The position numbers were made by a program, and so were the translations under genes. The notes under the pieces are model-generated. The model saw only the letters and a program-made list of their open reading frames with translations, was not told the DNA's origin and made no database searches. This document shows, piece after piece, positions 41,618-51,270 of a stretch of DNA of 64,000 bases. This DNA comes from Lachnospiraceae bacterium (GTDB lineage: Bacteria; Bacillota; Clostridia; Lachnospirales; Lachnospiraceae). The DNA is taken from the NCBI GenBank assembly GCA_910576335.1, contig CAJTIU010000012.1, positions 62,001 through 126,000 of the forward strand, in the 5' to 3' direction. Numbering within the stretch: the stretch's first letter is position 1; each line of letters starts with the position of its first letter.

Positions 41618-43867
41618 ATGAAAATGAGAAAGCATGAAAAATACGTAAGGCGTCTGGCGGCACTTTTACTATCTGCCGTACTGGCGGCAGGTTTATTATC
41701 CGGCTGTGGCAAGGGAAAAACGGAGGAGCAGAATAAAGAGAATACTTCCGTAAAAGGCCGTTATGTGGAAGCGGATATAGAGCTGCCTATACAGGATGGT
41801 GAAAAAATCCTGAATATGGTGAAATCAAAAGACGGAAATCCGGTCTTATTCTCACAGGCGGAAGGGGGGCAGGTATTCCGTTATGAGTATAAGGAAGGGG
41901 ATTGGGAACTGGCCCAGCTGGACTGGATAACCCAGCTTTATGACGGCCAGAATTTTCATCTGCAGGAGATACAGGAAACAAAGGAAGGGATACAGGTTGC
42001 AAGAGGTACAGATGAAGAGATGCTTACGCATATCGCAAGAAGTGAGGACGGACAGACGGGAGCAGAACAGACCATTCCTTATCTTAGCCAGCAGGGCGAT
42101 ACCGGATACCCTGCAGTGACTAATCTTCAGATTGACGGTGCAGGAAATTACTGGATGAGCGATCTGTACCAGTCAAAGGTGGTAGTGATCGACGCATCTA
42201 CTATGGAAGTCATGCAGGAGATTAACAGTGTAGAAGGGAATTCCAGTGAACAGAGGATGCTTTTTGCGGCAGAGAATGGGGATATGGCAGCGAATACGGA
42301 GGAGGGTGTCATTACAATTTATGATTCGGAAGCCGCAGAGAAGGGAACTATGAAGATAGACCAACAGGAGGGGATCATGATGTGCGGTGATGAAGAAAAC
42401 TGGCATATCATTTCCGGGGAAGGCATCACGCGCATGGTATTGGGCAATGAGGTTGGGGAAGTAATCCTGGATGGCACAATGGCGTCAATGGGTTCTTCTT
42501 TGAACCGTATAACGGGAATCATAAAAGGGCAGGAGGATGATTTTTATGTCCTTTACAGCCAGCCAAAGGCGTCAACATGGAGCCTTATGCATTATACATA
42601 TGACGCTGAGGCAATGGCAGTCCCTGAGAACACGCTGAGAGTATTCGGCCTTTCGGAAAATGCGACAGTAGAGGATGCGCTTCTCGGATTCCAGAAAACA
42701 CATCCGGATGTTAAAGTAGAGTTCCTGACTTCGGGAAAAGAAGAAGGGATTACGATGGACGATATCCGTTCTCTGAACACAGAGCTGCTTGGAGGAAACG
42801 GGGCGGATGTGCTTCTGTTAGACGGACTCTCGGCAGAGTCATATATCGATAAGGGAATCCTGGCTGACCTGACAGACCTGGCAGACGGGCTGATGGCGCA
42901 GGAGTCGTATCTGGAGTCGATACTGAAAAGCACAGCGCAAAAAGATGGGAAGATATATGGGATGCCGGTGAAATTCAGCGTGCCAGTTATATATGGGGAT
43001 GAAAATACGAAGGGAGCGCTGTCATCCCTTGACAGTCTGAAATCCTACTTGGAAGAACATCCGGAGGCAAGCATTTTTGGAATCGCGCAGAGAGATTATA
43101 TCCGTGATTTCTTATTTCAGATGTATCAGGATGAGATTATCAAAGAGGATGGCAAGGTTGACCAGGAGAAGCTTGCAGATCTGCTGGAGATTGAAGTAAA
43201 GATTGCGGCAAATGCACGGGCGGAAGTATTCGAAGAGGATGGGTCAGCACAGATGGATATGGGAACAGCAGCAAAGATCTTCCAGCAGGATATGTTCAGC
43301 AATGGAGGAAGTGCTGCAATTATCAATCATCCGGATAGTGTTGCCACGAGTAAGATTGCGAGTGTGACGGATATGATGACTCCTTATACGCTTATGCGTA
43401 AGATGAGCCTTTCACCGGATACATTGGAGGGGCTTTATATACCGAAAGGAATTGTAGGAATTAATAAAGACACAAAACAAAAGGAAATAGCAGAGGAATT
43501 CGTGAAGTATCTGTTTTCGCCGGAAGTACAAGGCAAGCCAGTGGGTGACGGGCTGTCAGTATTGGAATCTGGAATGGGGATCCTCAAGGAGGAACTGGCA
43601 AGTGAATATGCAACAGGACTTGTGACCATGTCAAGTTGGAAGTTTGAAGGTGAGGAAGAGATTGTGCTAGATGTAAGCTATCCGACAGAGGAGGAGGTCG
43701 ATGGCCTGATTACCATATGCCGTACATTAAAAAAGCCGGCTACACAGGACTGTGTCATCTGGAATATTTATCAGACAGAGGCAGATGAATGTCTGGGAGG
43801 AAATATTGATGCAAAAACGGCAGCGAAAAACATCGCACAGAAAGTGGATACGTACCTTGCGGAATAA
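41618..43867 (+). CDS. Large solute-binding lipoprotein with an N-terminal beta-propeller-like region
   Basis: 749 residues, far longer than the usual 430 for sugar-type binding proteins. Signal peptide with lipobox LLSGC (Cys about 30). Residues 40-330 consist of short repeated strands (GNYWMSDLYQSKVVVIDAS; GDMAANTEEGVITIYDS; DDFYVLYSQPKAS) like a beta-propeller. From about 340 (TLRVFGLSENATVEDALLGF) to the end it is a family-1 extracellular solute-binding protein. First gene of a five-gene operon; the next permease gene starts inside it. The propeller-like part may bring a second ligand or partner protein (inference). Confidence 0.8.
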   Translation: MKMRKHEKYVRRLAALLLSAVLAAGLLSGCGKGKTEEQNKENTSVKGRYVEADIELPIQDGEKILNMVKSKDGNPVLFSQAEGGQVFRYEYKEGDWELAQLDWITQLYDGQNFHLQEIQETKEGIQVARGTDEEMLTHIARSEDGQTGAEQTIPYLSQQGDTGYPAVTNLQIDGAGNYWMSDLYQSKVVVIDASTMEVMQEINSVEGNSSEQRMLFAAENGDMAANTEEGVITIYDSEAAEKGTMKIDQQEGIMMCGDEENWHIISGEGITRMVLGNEVGEVILDGTMASMGSSLNRITGIIKGQEDDFYVLYSQPKASTWSLMHYTYDAEAMAVPENTLRVFGLSENATVEDALLGFQKTHPDVKVEFLTSGKEEGITMDDIRSLNTELLGGNGADVLLLDGLSAESYIDKGILADLTDLADGLMAQESYLESILKSTAQKDGKIYGMPVKFSVPVIYGDENTKGALSSLDSLKSYLEEHPEASIFGIAQRDYIRDFLFQMYQDEIIKEDGKVDQEKLADLLEIEVKIAANARAEVFEEDGSAQMDMGTAAKIFQQDMFSNGGSAAIINHPDSVATSKIASVTDMMTPYTLMRKMSLSPDTLEGLYIPKGIVGINKDTKQKEIAEEFVKYLFSPEVQGKPVGDGLSVLESGMGILKEELASEYATGLVTMSSWKFEGEEEIVLDVSYPTEEEVDGLITICRTLKKPATQDCVIWNIYQTEADECLGGNIDAKTAAKNIAQKVDTYLAE

Positions 43868-44744
43868 GAAGGTGTCTGCAGGATGGGGCAGGGAGGTCAG
43901 GAACGGATATCTGTTCCTGCTCCCAAGCCTCCTGGGAACAGGAGGCTTTGTGCTGATTCCGTTTCTGGATGTTGTCAAAAGATCTTTCCAGCAGGCAGTA
44001 GGCAGTGGATTTGTCGGCATGGAGAATTACCGGATGGTGATGGAGAATGAAGCATTCCGCCTGGCGGCAGGGAATACGGCAAGATTCATGGCGGTCTGCC
44101 TGCCCCTGCTTCTGGTTCTGTCGCTTGGAACGGCGGTTTTAGTGGGCCATGTGACAAAGTTTCAGAGATGGATGAAGACAGGATTTCTTCTTCCGATGGC
44201 GATTCCGGCGGCATCTGTGGTGGTTTTCTTTCAGATGGTATTTGACGAAAAGGGATGGCTCGGGCAGCTTGTAGGAGCATTCGGGATCACAGGGCGTGAC
44301 TGGCTTGCGTCAGACTTGGCATTCTGGATACTGGTTGCATGTTATATATGGAAAAATCTTGGCTATGACATGATACTCTGGCTTGCGGGTCTTGGTGCAA
44401 TCCCAGAGGAGCAATATGAGGCGGCAAGGGTGCAGGGGGCGGGAGAATGGGCCTGTTTCTGGTATATTACCCTGCCGCAGCTAAAAGAAACGACATTTGT
44501 AACGGGGCTTCTTTCGTTTGTTAATGCATTCCGGGTATTTCGGGAGGCGTATTTGTTGGCGGGAGATTACCCTCATGAAAGTATTTATATGCTGCAGCAT
44601 CTCTTTAACAACTGGTTTGTGAATCTGGATATCCAGAAGATGACGGCTGCTGCGGTGATGTTAGTCATTTTGACAGGAGGGATACTGGGTGCGGAAGAAT
44701 GGTGGAAAAATCATACAAATAAAATTGAAGAACGGAGGCTATAA
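43809..44744 (+). CDS. MalF-type ABC transporter permease
   Basis: About 311 residues from ATG 43809, chosen for GGGAGG 8 bases upstream; it overlaps the binding-protein gene by 59 bases. Six membrane segments are visible, and the EAA loop that docks the ATPase is intact (EEQYEAARVQGAGEWACFWY, ITLPQLK). The partner is the MalG-type permease directly downstream. No ATPase gene is in the cluster, so a shared MsmK-like ATPase from elsewhere would be needed for import. Confidence 0.88.
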   Translation: MQKRQRKTSHRKWIRTLRNKKVSAGWGREVRNGYLFLLPSLLGTGGFVLIPFLDVVKRSFQQAVGSGFVGMENYRMVMENEAFRLAAGNTARFMAVCLPLLLVLSLGTAVLVGHVTKFQRWMKTGFLLPMAIPAASVVVFFQMVFDEKGWLGQLVGAFGITGRDWLASDLAFWILVACYIWKNLGYDMILWLAGLGAIPEEQYEAARVQGAGEWACFWYITLPQLKETTFVTGLLSFVNAFRVFREAYLLAGDYPHESIYMLQHLFNNWFVNLDIQKMTAAAVMLVILTGGILGAEEWWKNHTNKIEERRL

Positions 44745-45588
44745 AGTGCTGGCGCAGTGGGCTCTAAGGCTATTCCTTCTGATTGTCCTTGCGGTTATGG
44801 TGTTTCCGCTTTTTATGCTTACTGCAAATTCTTTGATGGGAAGACAGGAGCTTCTGGAGACATGCGGCGCGGTGCTTGCAGACTATGGGGAAAATGCAAA
44901 GCTGCGAATTTTTCCCATGTATCCGACTCTGCGCGCTTATGTACGCCTTTTACTGGATTCACCGGAGTATTTTACCGCGTTTTGGAATTCTATGATACAG
45001 ACCGTTCTGGTTCTGGCAGGTCAGCTCCTTGCGGCGGTACCTGCGGCATGGGCGTTTTCCCAGTTCCGTTTTCCGGGGAAGAAGGTGTTGTGGTTTCTGT
45101 ATATGCTTCTGATGATCCTGCCGTTTCAGGTAACAATGGTATCGGGGTATCTGGTTCTGAATACGATGGATTTAATGGACACCCGTGCCGCGGTGATCCT
45201 GCCGGGGATCTTCTCCACACTGCCGGTATTTATCCTGCAGAAGACATTTGCCGGTATTCCAAGGGAACTGTTGGAGGCGGCAAGGATTGACGGAGCCGGA
45301 GACCTGAGGATATTCGTATATATGGGAATACCGCTGGGGATGCCCGGAATTTTCTCTATTCTGATACTGGGATTCTTGGAATATTGGAATGCAATTGAGC
45401 AGCCAATGACATACCTTAAGACAGAGGCGTTATGGCCCCTGTCACTGTATCTGCCGCAGATGGTAAATACGGAGATTGCGGCAGCATTTGCAGCATCCAT
45501 TGTAACATTACTCCCGGCGCTGCTCTTGTTCTTCTATGGCCAGGACAGCCTGGAACAGGGAATCGTGGCATCCGGAGTGAAGGCTTAG
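44689..45588 (+). CDS. MalG-type ABC transporter permease
   Basis: 299 residues if GTG 44689 is used (GGAGG upstream); GTG 44746, preceded by CGGAGG, is equally plausible and gives 280. Six membrane segments, EAA motif ELLEAARIDGAGDLRIFVYM with GIPLGMPG. Pairs with the MalF-type permease. The C-terminus (GIVASGVKA) is the usual end for this family (G-L-x-x-G-A-V-K-G/A). Confidence 0.88.
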   Translation: MRKNGGKIIQIKLKNGGYKVLAQWALRLFLLIVLAVMVFPLFMLTANSLMGRQELLETCGAVLADYGENAKLRIFPMYPTLRAYVRLLLDSPEYFTAFWNSMIQTVLVLAGQLLAAVPAAWAFSQFRFPGKKVLWFLYMLLMILPFQVTMVSGYLVLNTMDLMDTRAAVILPGIFSTLPVFILQKTFAGIPRELLEAARIDGAGDLRIFVYMGIPLGMPGIFSILILGFLEYWNAIEQPMTYLKTEALWPLSLYLPQMVNTEIAAAFAASIVTLLPALLLFFYGQDSLEQGIVASGVKA

Positions 45589-45675
45589 CCCTTTTTACAG
45601 GGATGCCAATGGGTTCGCTTGTTTAGGATTTCTTATCGATGAAGACAAGACACTAATTATGGAAGGATTGACGAA

Positions 45676-47094
45676 GTGGACAGGAAAAAAACGATAAATC
45701 AAAAATGGATGATACGGATTATCGCCGGATTTCTGGTCATTATGGCGGCCGGCGGAGTGATTTCCAGAGCAGCTGCCTCTATGCTGGTGGCTCAGGTAGG
45801 AGTGGAGAAAGTGGGACGCGGAAAGCTGTCCTATTCTTACGATGGGAGCGGTACTGTGGTGACAGTACAGCAGGATCAGATATTTTTATGGTCTGACCAG
45901 CAGGTAGAATGGGTAGCAGAGCCGGGCAGTACAGTAAAAGCCGGGAAGCGTCTGGTTCAGTTCCGTAAGGAGTATCTGCAGCAGTCAATTGATAAGAAAC
46001 AGGCTGAGCTGAACCAGTTGGAGCTGCAGGTATCACAGCAGCAGTTATCTGCGAGGGAACCGGCGAGGGTTCCTGCAACAGCCGGGGCAGGCCAGACGCT
46101 TACCGAGGCGCAGCTTGAGCTTCAGACAGCCCAGCAGAAAGCAGCGGAAGCGGAGGCAGCCTACAACCAGTTTATCAATTCGGCTGTGCCGGACGGGGAA
46201 GATGGTGACGCGGATGATATCAGAATGTCGAAGCAGCAGGAACTGGAGGCTGCACTTCAGGAAGCAAATGCTGGTGTGCAGGCTGCCCAGCAGGCGGTAA
46301 ATCAGGCGCAGAATGCCTATGAACTGGCAAGACAGGAGGACGCAGCCCAGAATACAAATGCGGCAAATGCGGCCCAGGCAGCACTTTTGGGAGCGGAAGC
46401 AGCGCAGGTACAGGTTGATCAGGCGAGGAAAGAACTGGAACGTCTTCAGTCTTATCAGGCAGCAGAAGGAAAGATCTGCGCAGTTTCGGATTGTATCGTT
46501 TTGCAGGTGGGTGTGCAGGTTGGAGCAGTTACTACCGGTTCGGAAGTTTTTGTGACTGGCAGCGGAGGATTCCAGCTAAAGGGTATGGTCAGGGAAGAAG
46601 ATAAAGAAAAATTAAAAACTGGCGCCGAAGTGGGAGTCCAGCTTGCCGCAGGGAAGAAAAAAACTGTAAAGATTGAATCCATAGGAATGGAGACCGGTGA
46701 AACAGCCGGGGCAGGCAGCGGGGATAACACGGCTGGCGGCGATACATCTTCCTCCATGCAGATGTTCTGGCGGGCGCCGCTGCCGGAGAATACGAATGTG
46801 GGGGGCGGGGAACAGTTTACCTGGAGCATAGACACATCATCGGAAAAGGAGTATGACCAGATTATTCCGCTTAGCGCACTGCGGGAAGATGCAAATGAAG
46901 CTTACTGTCTGATTATCTCCGAGGAAGATCGTATGCTTGGCACGCTGCAGACTGCAAAACGTGTCCCGGTTACTGTGCTAGAGAAAGATGCGAAAAGTGC
47001 GGCAATCACCTCTACGCTAACGAACACGGATCAGGTGATTGTGTCTTCTGAGAAGTATGTGGTAGAGGGAGACCGGGTGAGACTGAAAGAGTAA
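45676..47094 (+). CDS. HlyD/RND-type membrane-fusion adaptor protein
   Basis: 472 residues from GTG 45676. One N-terminal membrane anchor (about 10-38), then a barrel-sandwich half motif (WVAEPGSTVKAGKRLVQF), a long alpha-hairpin coiled coil (about 95-265, Q/A/E-rich with NQAQNAYELAR repeats), the second barrel-sandwich half (CAVSDCIVLQVGVQVGAVT) and beta-barrel/MP domains with an unusual glycine/serine-rich insertion (about 335-365). In Gram-positives such adaptors serve MacB/YknX-type exporters. It sits between a sugar-type importer and a MacB-like protein in one operon. Confidence 0.85.
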   Translation: MDRKKTINQKWMIRIIAGFLVIMAAGGVISRAAASMLVAQVGVEKVGRGKLSYSYDGSGTVVTVQQDQIFLWSDQQVEWVAEPGSTVKAGKRLVQFRKEYLQQSIDKKQAELNQLELQVSQQQLSAREPARVPATAGAGQTLTEAQLELQTAQQKAAEAEAAYNQFINSAVPDGEDGDADDIRMSKQQELEAALQEANAGVQAAQQAVNQAQNAYELARQEDAAQNTNAANAAQAALLGAEAAQVQVDQARKELERLQSYQAAEGKICAVSDCIVLQVGVQVGAVTTGSEVFVTGSGGFQLKGMVREEDKEKLKTGAEVGVQLAAGKKKTVKIESIGMETGETAGAGSGDNTAGGDTSSSMQMFWRAPLPENTNVGGGEQFTWSIDTSSEKEYDQIIPLSALREDANEAYCLIISEEDRMLGTLQTAKRVPVTVLEKDAKSAAITSTLTNTDQVIVSSEKYVVEGDRVRLKE

Positions 47095-47180
47095 GAATCG
47101 ATATGCGGCTGATAATTATCTATGAAAGAAATGAGAACGAGATTAATGCATTTTGTATGGAAACAGGCATAGGTGAGAGA

Positions 47181-48335
47181 ATGAAAATTAGATGGCAGAA
47201 GATCAGAATTCCAGTATTGCTGTTGGTATTTATCATGGTGAATGTGTGGATGATAAACGGATTCCTGCAGCTAAAGGAACAGGCAGATATGATTTCCTTA
47301 TCTTATCCGGCAGGCGCTGTGACAGAAACAACCTACGATCAGTGGAAAAAAAGTGAAGATAGTGAGATATTTTCAGAAGTGGCAGTCTGGAAAGCGTGTG
47401 GTGATTTCAAGGCGCTGTCCGAGGACACCGGGCACGACCAGAAAGTGTCCTGCTATCAGATAAAAGGACAGCCGGCCGCCATCTTTGGAAAGGAATTGGC
47501 TGCCGGAAGATATTTTACAGAAGGGGAACGGAACGTCTGTCTGCTTGACCAGGATACGGTCCGGCAGTTATTTGGCTCGGATAATGTGCTGGGGCTGGAA
47601 GTCAGGATGGATGAAAAGGCCTGGCAGATAGTCGGAGTGCTGAAGGGGGATGCTTCCGTCTGCGTGATACCGTCAGAGGAAGAGCAGGCATTTGATGGAA
47701 TTGTAATCCGAAAAAAGGAACCGGAGCAGTCAACGAATCAGGCCGTCAGCATGATAGAAGCGTTCTTAGGAAATACGGACGGTCAGCAGATTGACGGTCA
47801 GTTGTATTATGTGTTGTCATGCCTGCTGTATTTTATCATTCTGGCGGTTTCGCTGACAATAATGGGTTTTACAGCGGCAAAGAAAATACGAAGAAAGACA
47901 AAAAAGAGGGTGCAGTCTCAAAAGGAATCTCGTATAACGGAGATAGGCAGACAGTGTGTGCTTCCATTTTGTCTGGCGGCAGCTGTTATGATTCTGATAG
48001 CAGGAGTTAATGCGGCGAATCCAGGCAGTGATTATCTGCCTACTTACTGGTCAGATTTTGAATTTTTCAGCCGGCTTTTTGAAGATAAGGCAGAACAGAT
48101 CAGGAGTCTTGCCATACATCAGGAGTTTTTTGTCTGGCAGAAGATGTTGGTTCTTTGGCGACGGATTCTTTGGGCTGAGATTGTTGCAGGAGTACTGATG
48201 ATGTTGCTCTGTTTGGATGTTCTCTTGCATTTTCCAATGTATGGGAAAAGAAAAAGGCGGAGTCTAGCTGCTCATCTTAGTTATCGGTTCAAACGAGTAA
48301 GCAGGCGGGTTCAAAGCCGCTTGACACAACAATAA
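47181..48335 (+). CDS. MacB-like membrane protein with outer domain, no ATPase partner
   Basis: About 384 residues from ATG 47181 (preceded by AGGTGAGAG); an in-frame start at 47103 would add a hydrophilic 26-residue leader. Topology is FtsX/MacB-like: one membrane segment (PVLLLVFIMVNVWMING), a 180-residue outer domain of MacB-PCD type (ISLSYPAGAVTETTYDQW; GRYFTEGERNVCLLD; WQIVGVLKGDAS), then three membrane segments. The FtsX C-terminal core motifs are weak. Last gene of the operon with the adaptor and binding-protein genes; no ATPase follows. Confidence 0.7.
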   Translation: MKIRWQKIRIPVLLLVFIMVNVWMINGFLQLKEQADMISLSYPAGAVTETTYDQWKKSEDSEIFSEVAVWKACGDFKALSEDTGHDQKVSCYQIKGQPAAIFGKELAAGRYFTEGERNVCLLDQDTVRQLFGSDNVLGLEVRMDEKAWQIVGVLKGDASVCVIPSEEEQAFDGIVIRKKEPEQSTNQAVSMIEAFLGNTDGQQIDGQLYYVLSCLLYFIILAVSLTIMGFTAAKKIRRKTKKRVQSQKESRITEIGRQCVLPFCLAAAVMILIAGVNAANPGSDYLPTYWSDFEFFSRLFEDKAEQIRSLAIHQEFFVWQKMLVLWRRILWAEIVAGVLMMLLCLDVLLHFPMYGKRKRRSLAAHLSYRFKRVSRRVQSRLTQQ

Positions 48336-48431
48336 GGAGTAGTCTATACTCTTGGTGTCCATCCTGGCTTCCTGACCTAATTGACGAAATGTTGACCGAA
48401 CAGATCAAAATTTGAGAGGAGAAAACTGTAA

Positions 48432-48890
48432 ATGCAAGTAATAGAATATTTTAGCTGCGACAGACCAGAGCACTGGCTGTGTGAAATCAAGAAAAGCGAC
48501 TGGAGCGCTGGACAGTTTCTATATAAATTGTTAAGCGAAAACAAATTTAAAAACGCTGTGGGCGAGCATTCAAAAGTACTGATGCTAACAAATGAAAACG
48601 AACTCATTTCATTCTGTACCTATGCGGAAAAGGACGATATACAACCGACAGAACTGACTCCATGGATTGGATTTGTATACACCTTCCCAAAATACAGGGG
48701 ACATCACTATGCCGGATATTTATTTCAGGAAATTGAAAAAATTGCTAAAGCCGAGAATGTACAGGATATCTTTATATCAACAAACCATACTGGCTTATAT
48801 GAAAAATATGGATGTGAATTTTATCAGATGATGAATGATATGGACGGCGAGCCCTCCAGAATTTATAAGAAACACATAAGTTCAAAATAG
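48432..48890 (+). CDS. GNAT-family acetyltransferase
   Basis: 152 residues, one GNAT domain. GFVYTFPKYRGHHYAGYLFQ carries the acetyl-CoA-binding R-G-H-x-x-G/A loop, followed by IFISTNHTGLYEKYGCEF (the N-H-x-x-L-Y-x-K-x-G-F block). Homologues with this short form often acetylate small amines or antibiotics, but the substrate cannot be inferred. GAGAGGAG precedes the ATG. Standalone gene. Confidence 0.85.
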   Translation: MQVIEYFSCDRPEHWLCEIKKSDWSAGQFLYKLLSENKFKNAVGEHSKVLMLTNENELISFCTYAEKDDIQPTELTPWIGFVYTFPKYRGHHYAGYLFQEIEKIAKAENVQDIFISTNHTGLYEKYGCEFYQMMNDMDGEPSRIYKKHISSK

Positions 48891-49030
48891 CATCATAAAA
48901 GTGCTGGATTCCTTTCCTATCTGATACATATTGAACACGGCCCAGGAATGCGCCAAACTGCGCATTCCGTGAGAACATGATTCGGGAGTGAGGTAATTTG
49001 GCTGATTTTTTACAGACCCTTCAAAAGATT

Positions 49031-50902
49031 TTACTTAAGGATTCCAGCCATGCGCAGCAGATACCGCGCATTTGTGGTGGTGCAGCGTCCGTTCTTTAAT
49101 TTGTAATCAAAGAGGATCTTGTTTTTTTCATAATTTTCTGTAAAATGATAATTTTTTGCATCTATGTTTAAATCATTTTCCAAATCACACAGCTCAAAGT
49201 CATGGGTAGTGATCATTGTGAAGGCATAAGGCTTTGAAAGATTTCGTATGGTTTCTTTGGCGGCAAAGATCCTGTCTTTTGAATTTGTCCCTTTATAGAT
49301 TTCATCGATTAGGGAAATCATGGGGATTTGTTTCCTGCTGACTTCAATCATTTGCTTGATGCGCAGCAGTTCAGCATAAAACGTGGAGATGCCCTCATTC
49401 ACGTTATCCTCTGTGCGGATGGAGGTGCATAATTCCATAAGAGAGACATGCAGGCCTGACGCAGTGCAGAATCCACCAGCATATGCAAGGGCTAAATTGA
49501 TGCCTATGCTGCGCAAAAAGGTTGTTTTCCCGGACATGTTGGAGCCTGTTATGATGCAGGTGTGATGGGTCAGGTTAATATCATTTCCCACTGCCGATGG
49601 CTCTTTTAATAGTGGATGTCGGATATCAGAAGCCGATAGTATGGGACGTTTGGAATCCTCGATCTCAGGTAAGCAGTGGATCTTTCGGGTATGGGAGATT
49701 ACGCTTAGGCTTATTAAAGCTTCTACATTCCCCACTGCCTTAAGCCAGGTCTCCAGGATGTCTCTATAGTTATCTTTCCATTTTTCATAGCATTCCACGC
49801 AATAATAATCATGCAAAAACAGGCTGTTATAGAGCAGGAAGGCATAGATGTTGTGGCGTGAGCATACAGAGTCTGCAAGTGACTCCAACTCTTTTAAGGC
49901 AGCAGAAGCAGTGCCATTTTTCAACAATGTCTTCTGCAAAGTCCTAAGATAGGAACTATCAAAGGATTCCTGTTCCAAAAGCTGAAATAATTTCCGGTAA
50001 GGGGTGATTGTTTTGTTCATCTGATAGATAGGGGATAATATCTTATTGTTCCAGTAAAATCCAAGGAAGGCAGACATCAATTGGGCAAATGCCAGAAGGG
50101 AAAAAAGGGGCATTGTCAGATGCCTGTGGATTCCCAACAGGGCAAAAAATAAAAGGCTTAGTGTAAGGATGGGGAACAATCTAAGGAGTATCCGGCAAAC
50201 CATAGGAATATTGTTTCTTGTTTTCAGGGCATGAAAGAAGTTGTCCAATATTTCTCTGGATTTATCATACTCGATGTTTCTTAGGCGCCTTGCGCCAGTT
50301 TCAAGCTCCATGCAGAATTTAGGCTTTTGGGACAACTCGGAGGCTGCCTGCTGACGGCTTTGGATCTCATGGGAAATCTGTAAGGCAGAATCCTTTGCAA
50401 AACCTTTGTCCGGCAGGCTCAGCCAGAGGGCAAGCTGATCCTGTCCCCAGATTGTGCTTGCCGTACAGATGTATTGATAGAGGGAGCTTTTTCCAAACAG
50501 ATCCAAGTCTCTGGTTTCTAAAATGTTATCACTTAAATAACGCGTTCCGTCCATAGGGAAGCTTTTCCAACCATCATTAAAGCGCGCTAAGTAGTCTTTG
50601 AGGACAGACTGGGAATCTTTCAGGCATGCCTGTTCTTCTTCCAGTTTGCCGTGATAGCGGATTAGCATGAGAAAGGCAAATCCGAATCCAAGGGCAGCTA
50701 TGAGGAGGGCAGGTTTTTTCTGCTGATATCCGAAGAAAAGAAGCAGTCCTGCAATGGCAAAGGTGATGCCGCGTAAAAACGATACCTTGTCGGATTTCAG
50801 TGTCAATTCACTTAATTTTATTTTGCAGGATTCATAATGTTTCTCATATATAATATGCTTATTAAGTTTGTGATCTTCATCAGTAGTTTTGGTGTTATTC
50901 AT
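49031..50902 (-). CDS. Membrane-associated MutS-family ATPase
   Basis: 623 residues from ATG 50902, preceded by AAGGAGA. An amphipathic start is followed by two membrane segments (ITFAIAGLLLFFGY and LLIAALGFGFAFLMLIRY), a helical core and a further hydrophobic pair near residues 240-285. The C-terminal third is the MutS ATPase: TGSNMSGKTTFLRSIG, YAGGFCTAS, LIDEIYKGTNSKDRI and TMITTHDFEL. No mismatch-recognition domain or Smr domain is present. This belongs to a membrane-bound MutS-like class of unknown function common in Clostridia and Bacteroidetes; a role in DNA repair is not established. Confidence 0.8.
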   Translation of the reverse strand: MNNTKTTDEDHKLNKHIIYEKHYESCKIKLSELTLKSDKVSFLRGITFAIAGLLLFFGYQQKKPALLIAALGFGFAFLMLIRYHGKLEEEQACLKDSQSVLKDYLARFNDGWKSFPMDGTRYLSDNILETRDLDLFGKSSLYQYICTASTIWGQDQLALWLSLPDKGFAKDSALQISHEIQSRQQAASELSQKPKFCMELETGARRLRNIEYDKSREILDNFFHALKTRNNIPMVCRILLRLFPILTLSLLFFALLGIHRHLTMPLFSLLAFAQLMSAFLGFYWNNKILSPIYQMNKTITPYRKLFQLLEQESFDSSYLRTLQKTLLKNGTASAALKELESLADSVCSRHNIYAFLLYNSLFLHDYYCVECYEKWKDNYRDILETWLKAVGNVEALISLSVISHTRKIHCLPEIEDSKRPILSASDIRHPLLKEPSAVGNDINLTHHTCIITGSNMSGKTTFLRSIGINLALAYAGGFCTASGLHVSLMELCTSIRTEDNVNEGISTFYAELLRIKQMIEVSRKQIPMISLIDEIYKGTNSKDRIFAAKETIRNLSKPYAFTMITTHDFELCDLENDLNIDAKNYHFTENYEKNKILFDYKLKNGRCTTTNARYLLRMAGILK

Positions 50903-51270
50903 GAGAATCTCCTTAAGTTTATACAATATCTTTTGCGCAAAGAGGGAATGCTTTGTTTTCGTGCATTTTTCGGGATTTAATCATTTATAGTATATGATTT
51001 GGGTGGTTTGAGTATGATATAAGCTTTATTACTGATAATGATTCTATCATATATCCACATATAAATCATCTCACTTTTAACTATTTCCTTCATGGCATAC
51101 TGCTTAAGAGAATATAGCTTTGTCCGGCAAGTATGAGAATGTATAAAGTGTATAGAAAATGCCTTGCAGCAGATATTACCCATAAAAATAACAGCTGCAT
51201 GTCACTTCTTGAGCATTTCTTGGAATTTATTGGTTATAATGGGTTTATTAAATGTGTGGAGGATAGATGG

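Noticed and set aside
51033-51049. TGATAATGATTCTATCA resembles a Fur/PerR box
   Set aside because: The halves are 17 bases overall and do not fit the 7-1-7 pattern; no iron or peroxide gene follows. Probably chance in AT-rich DNA.
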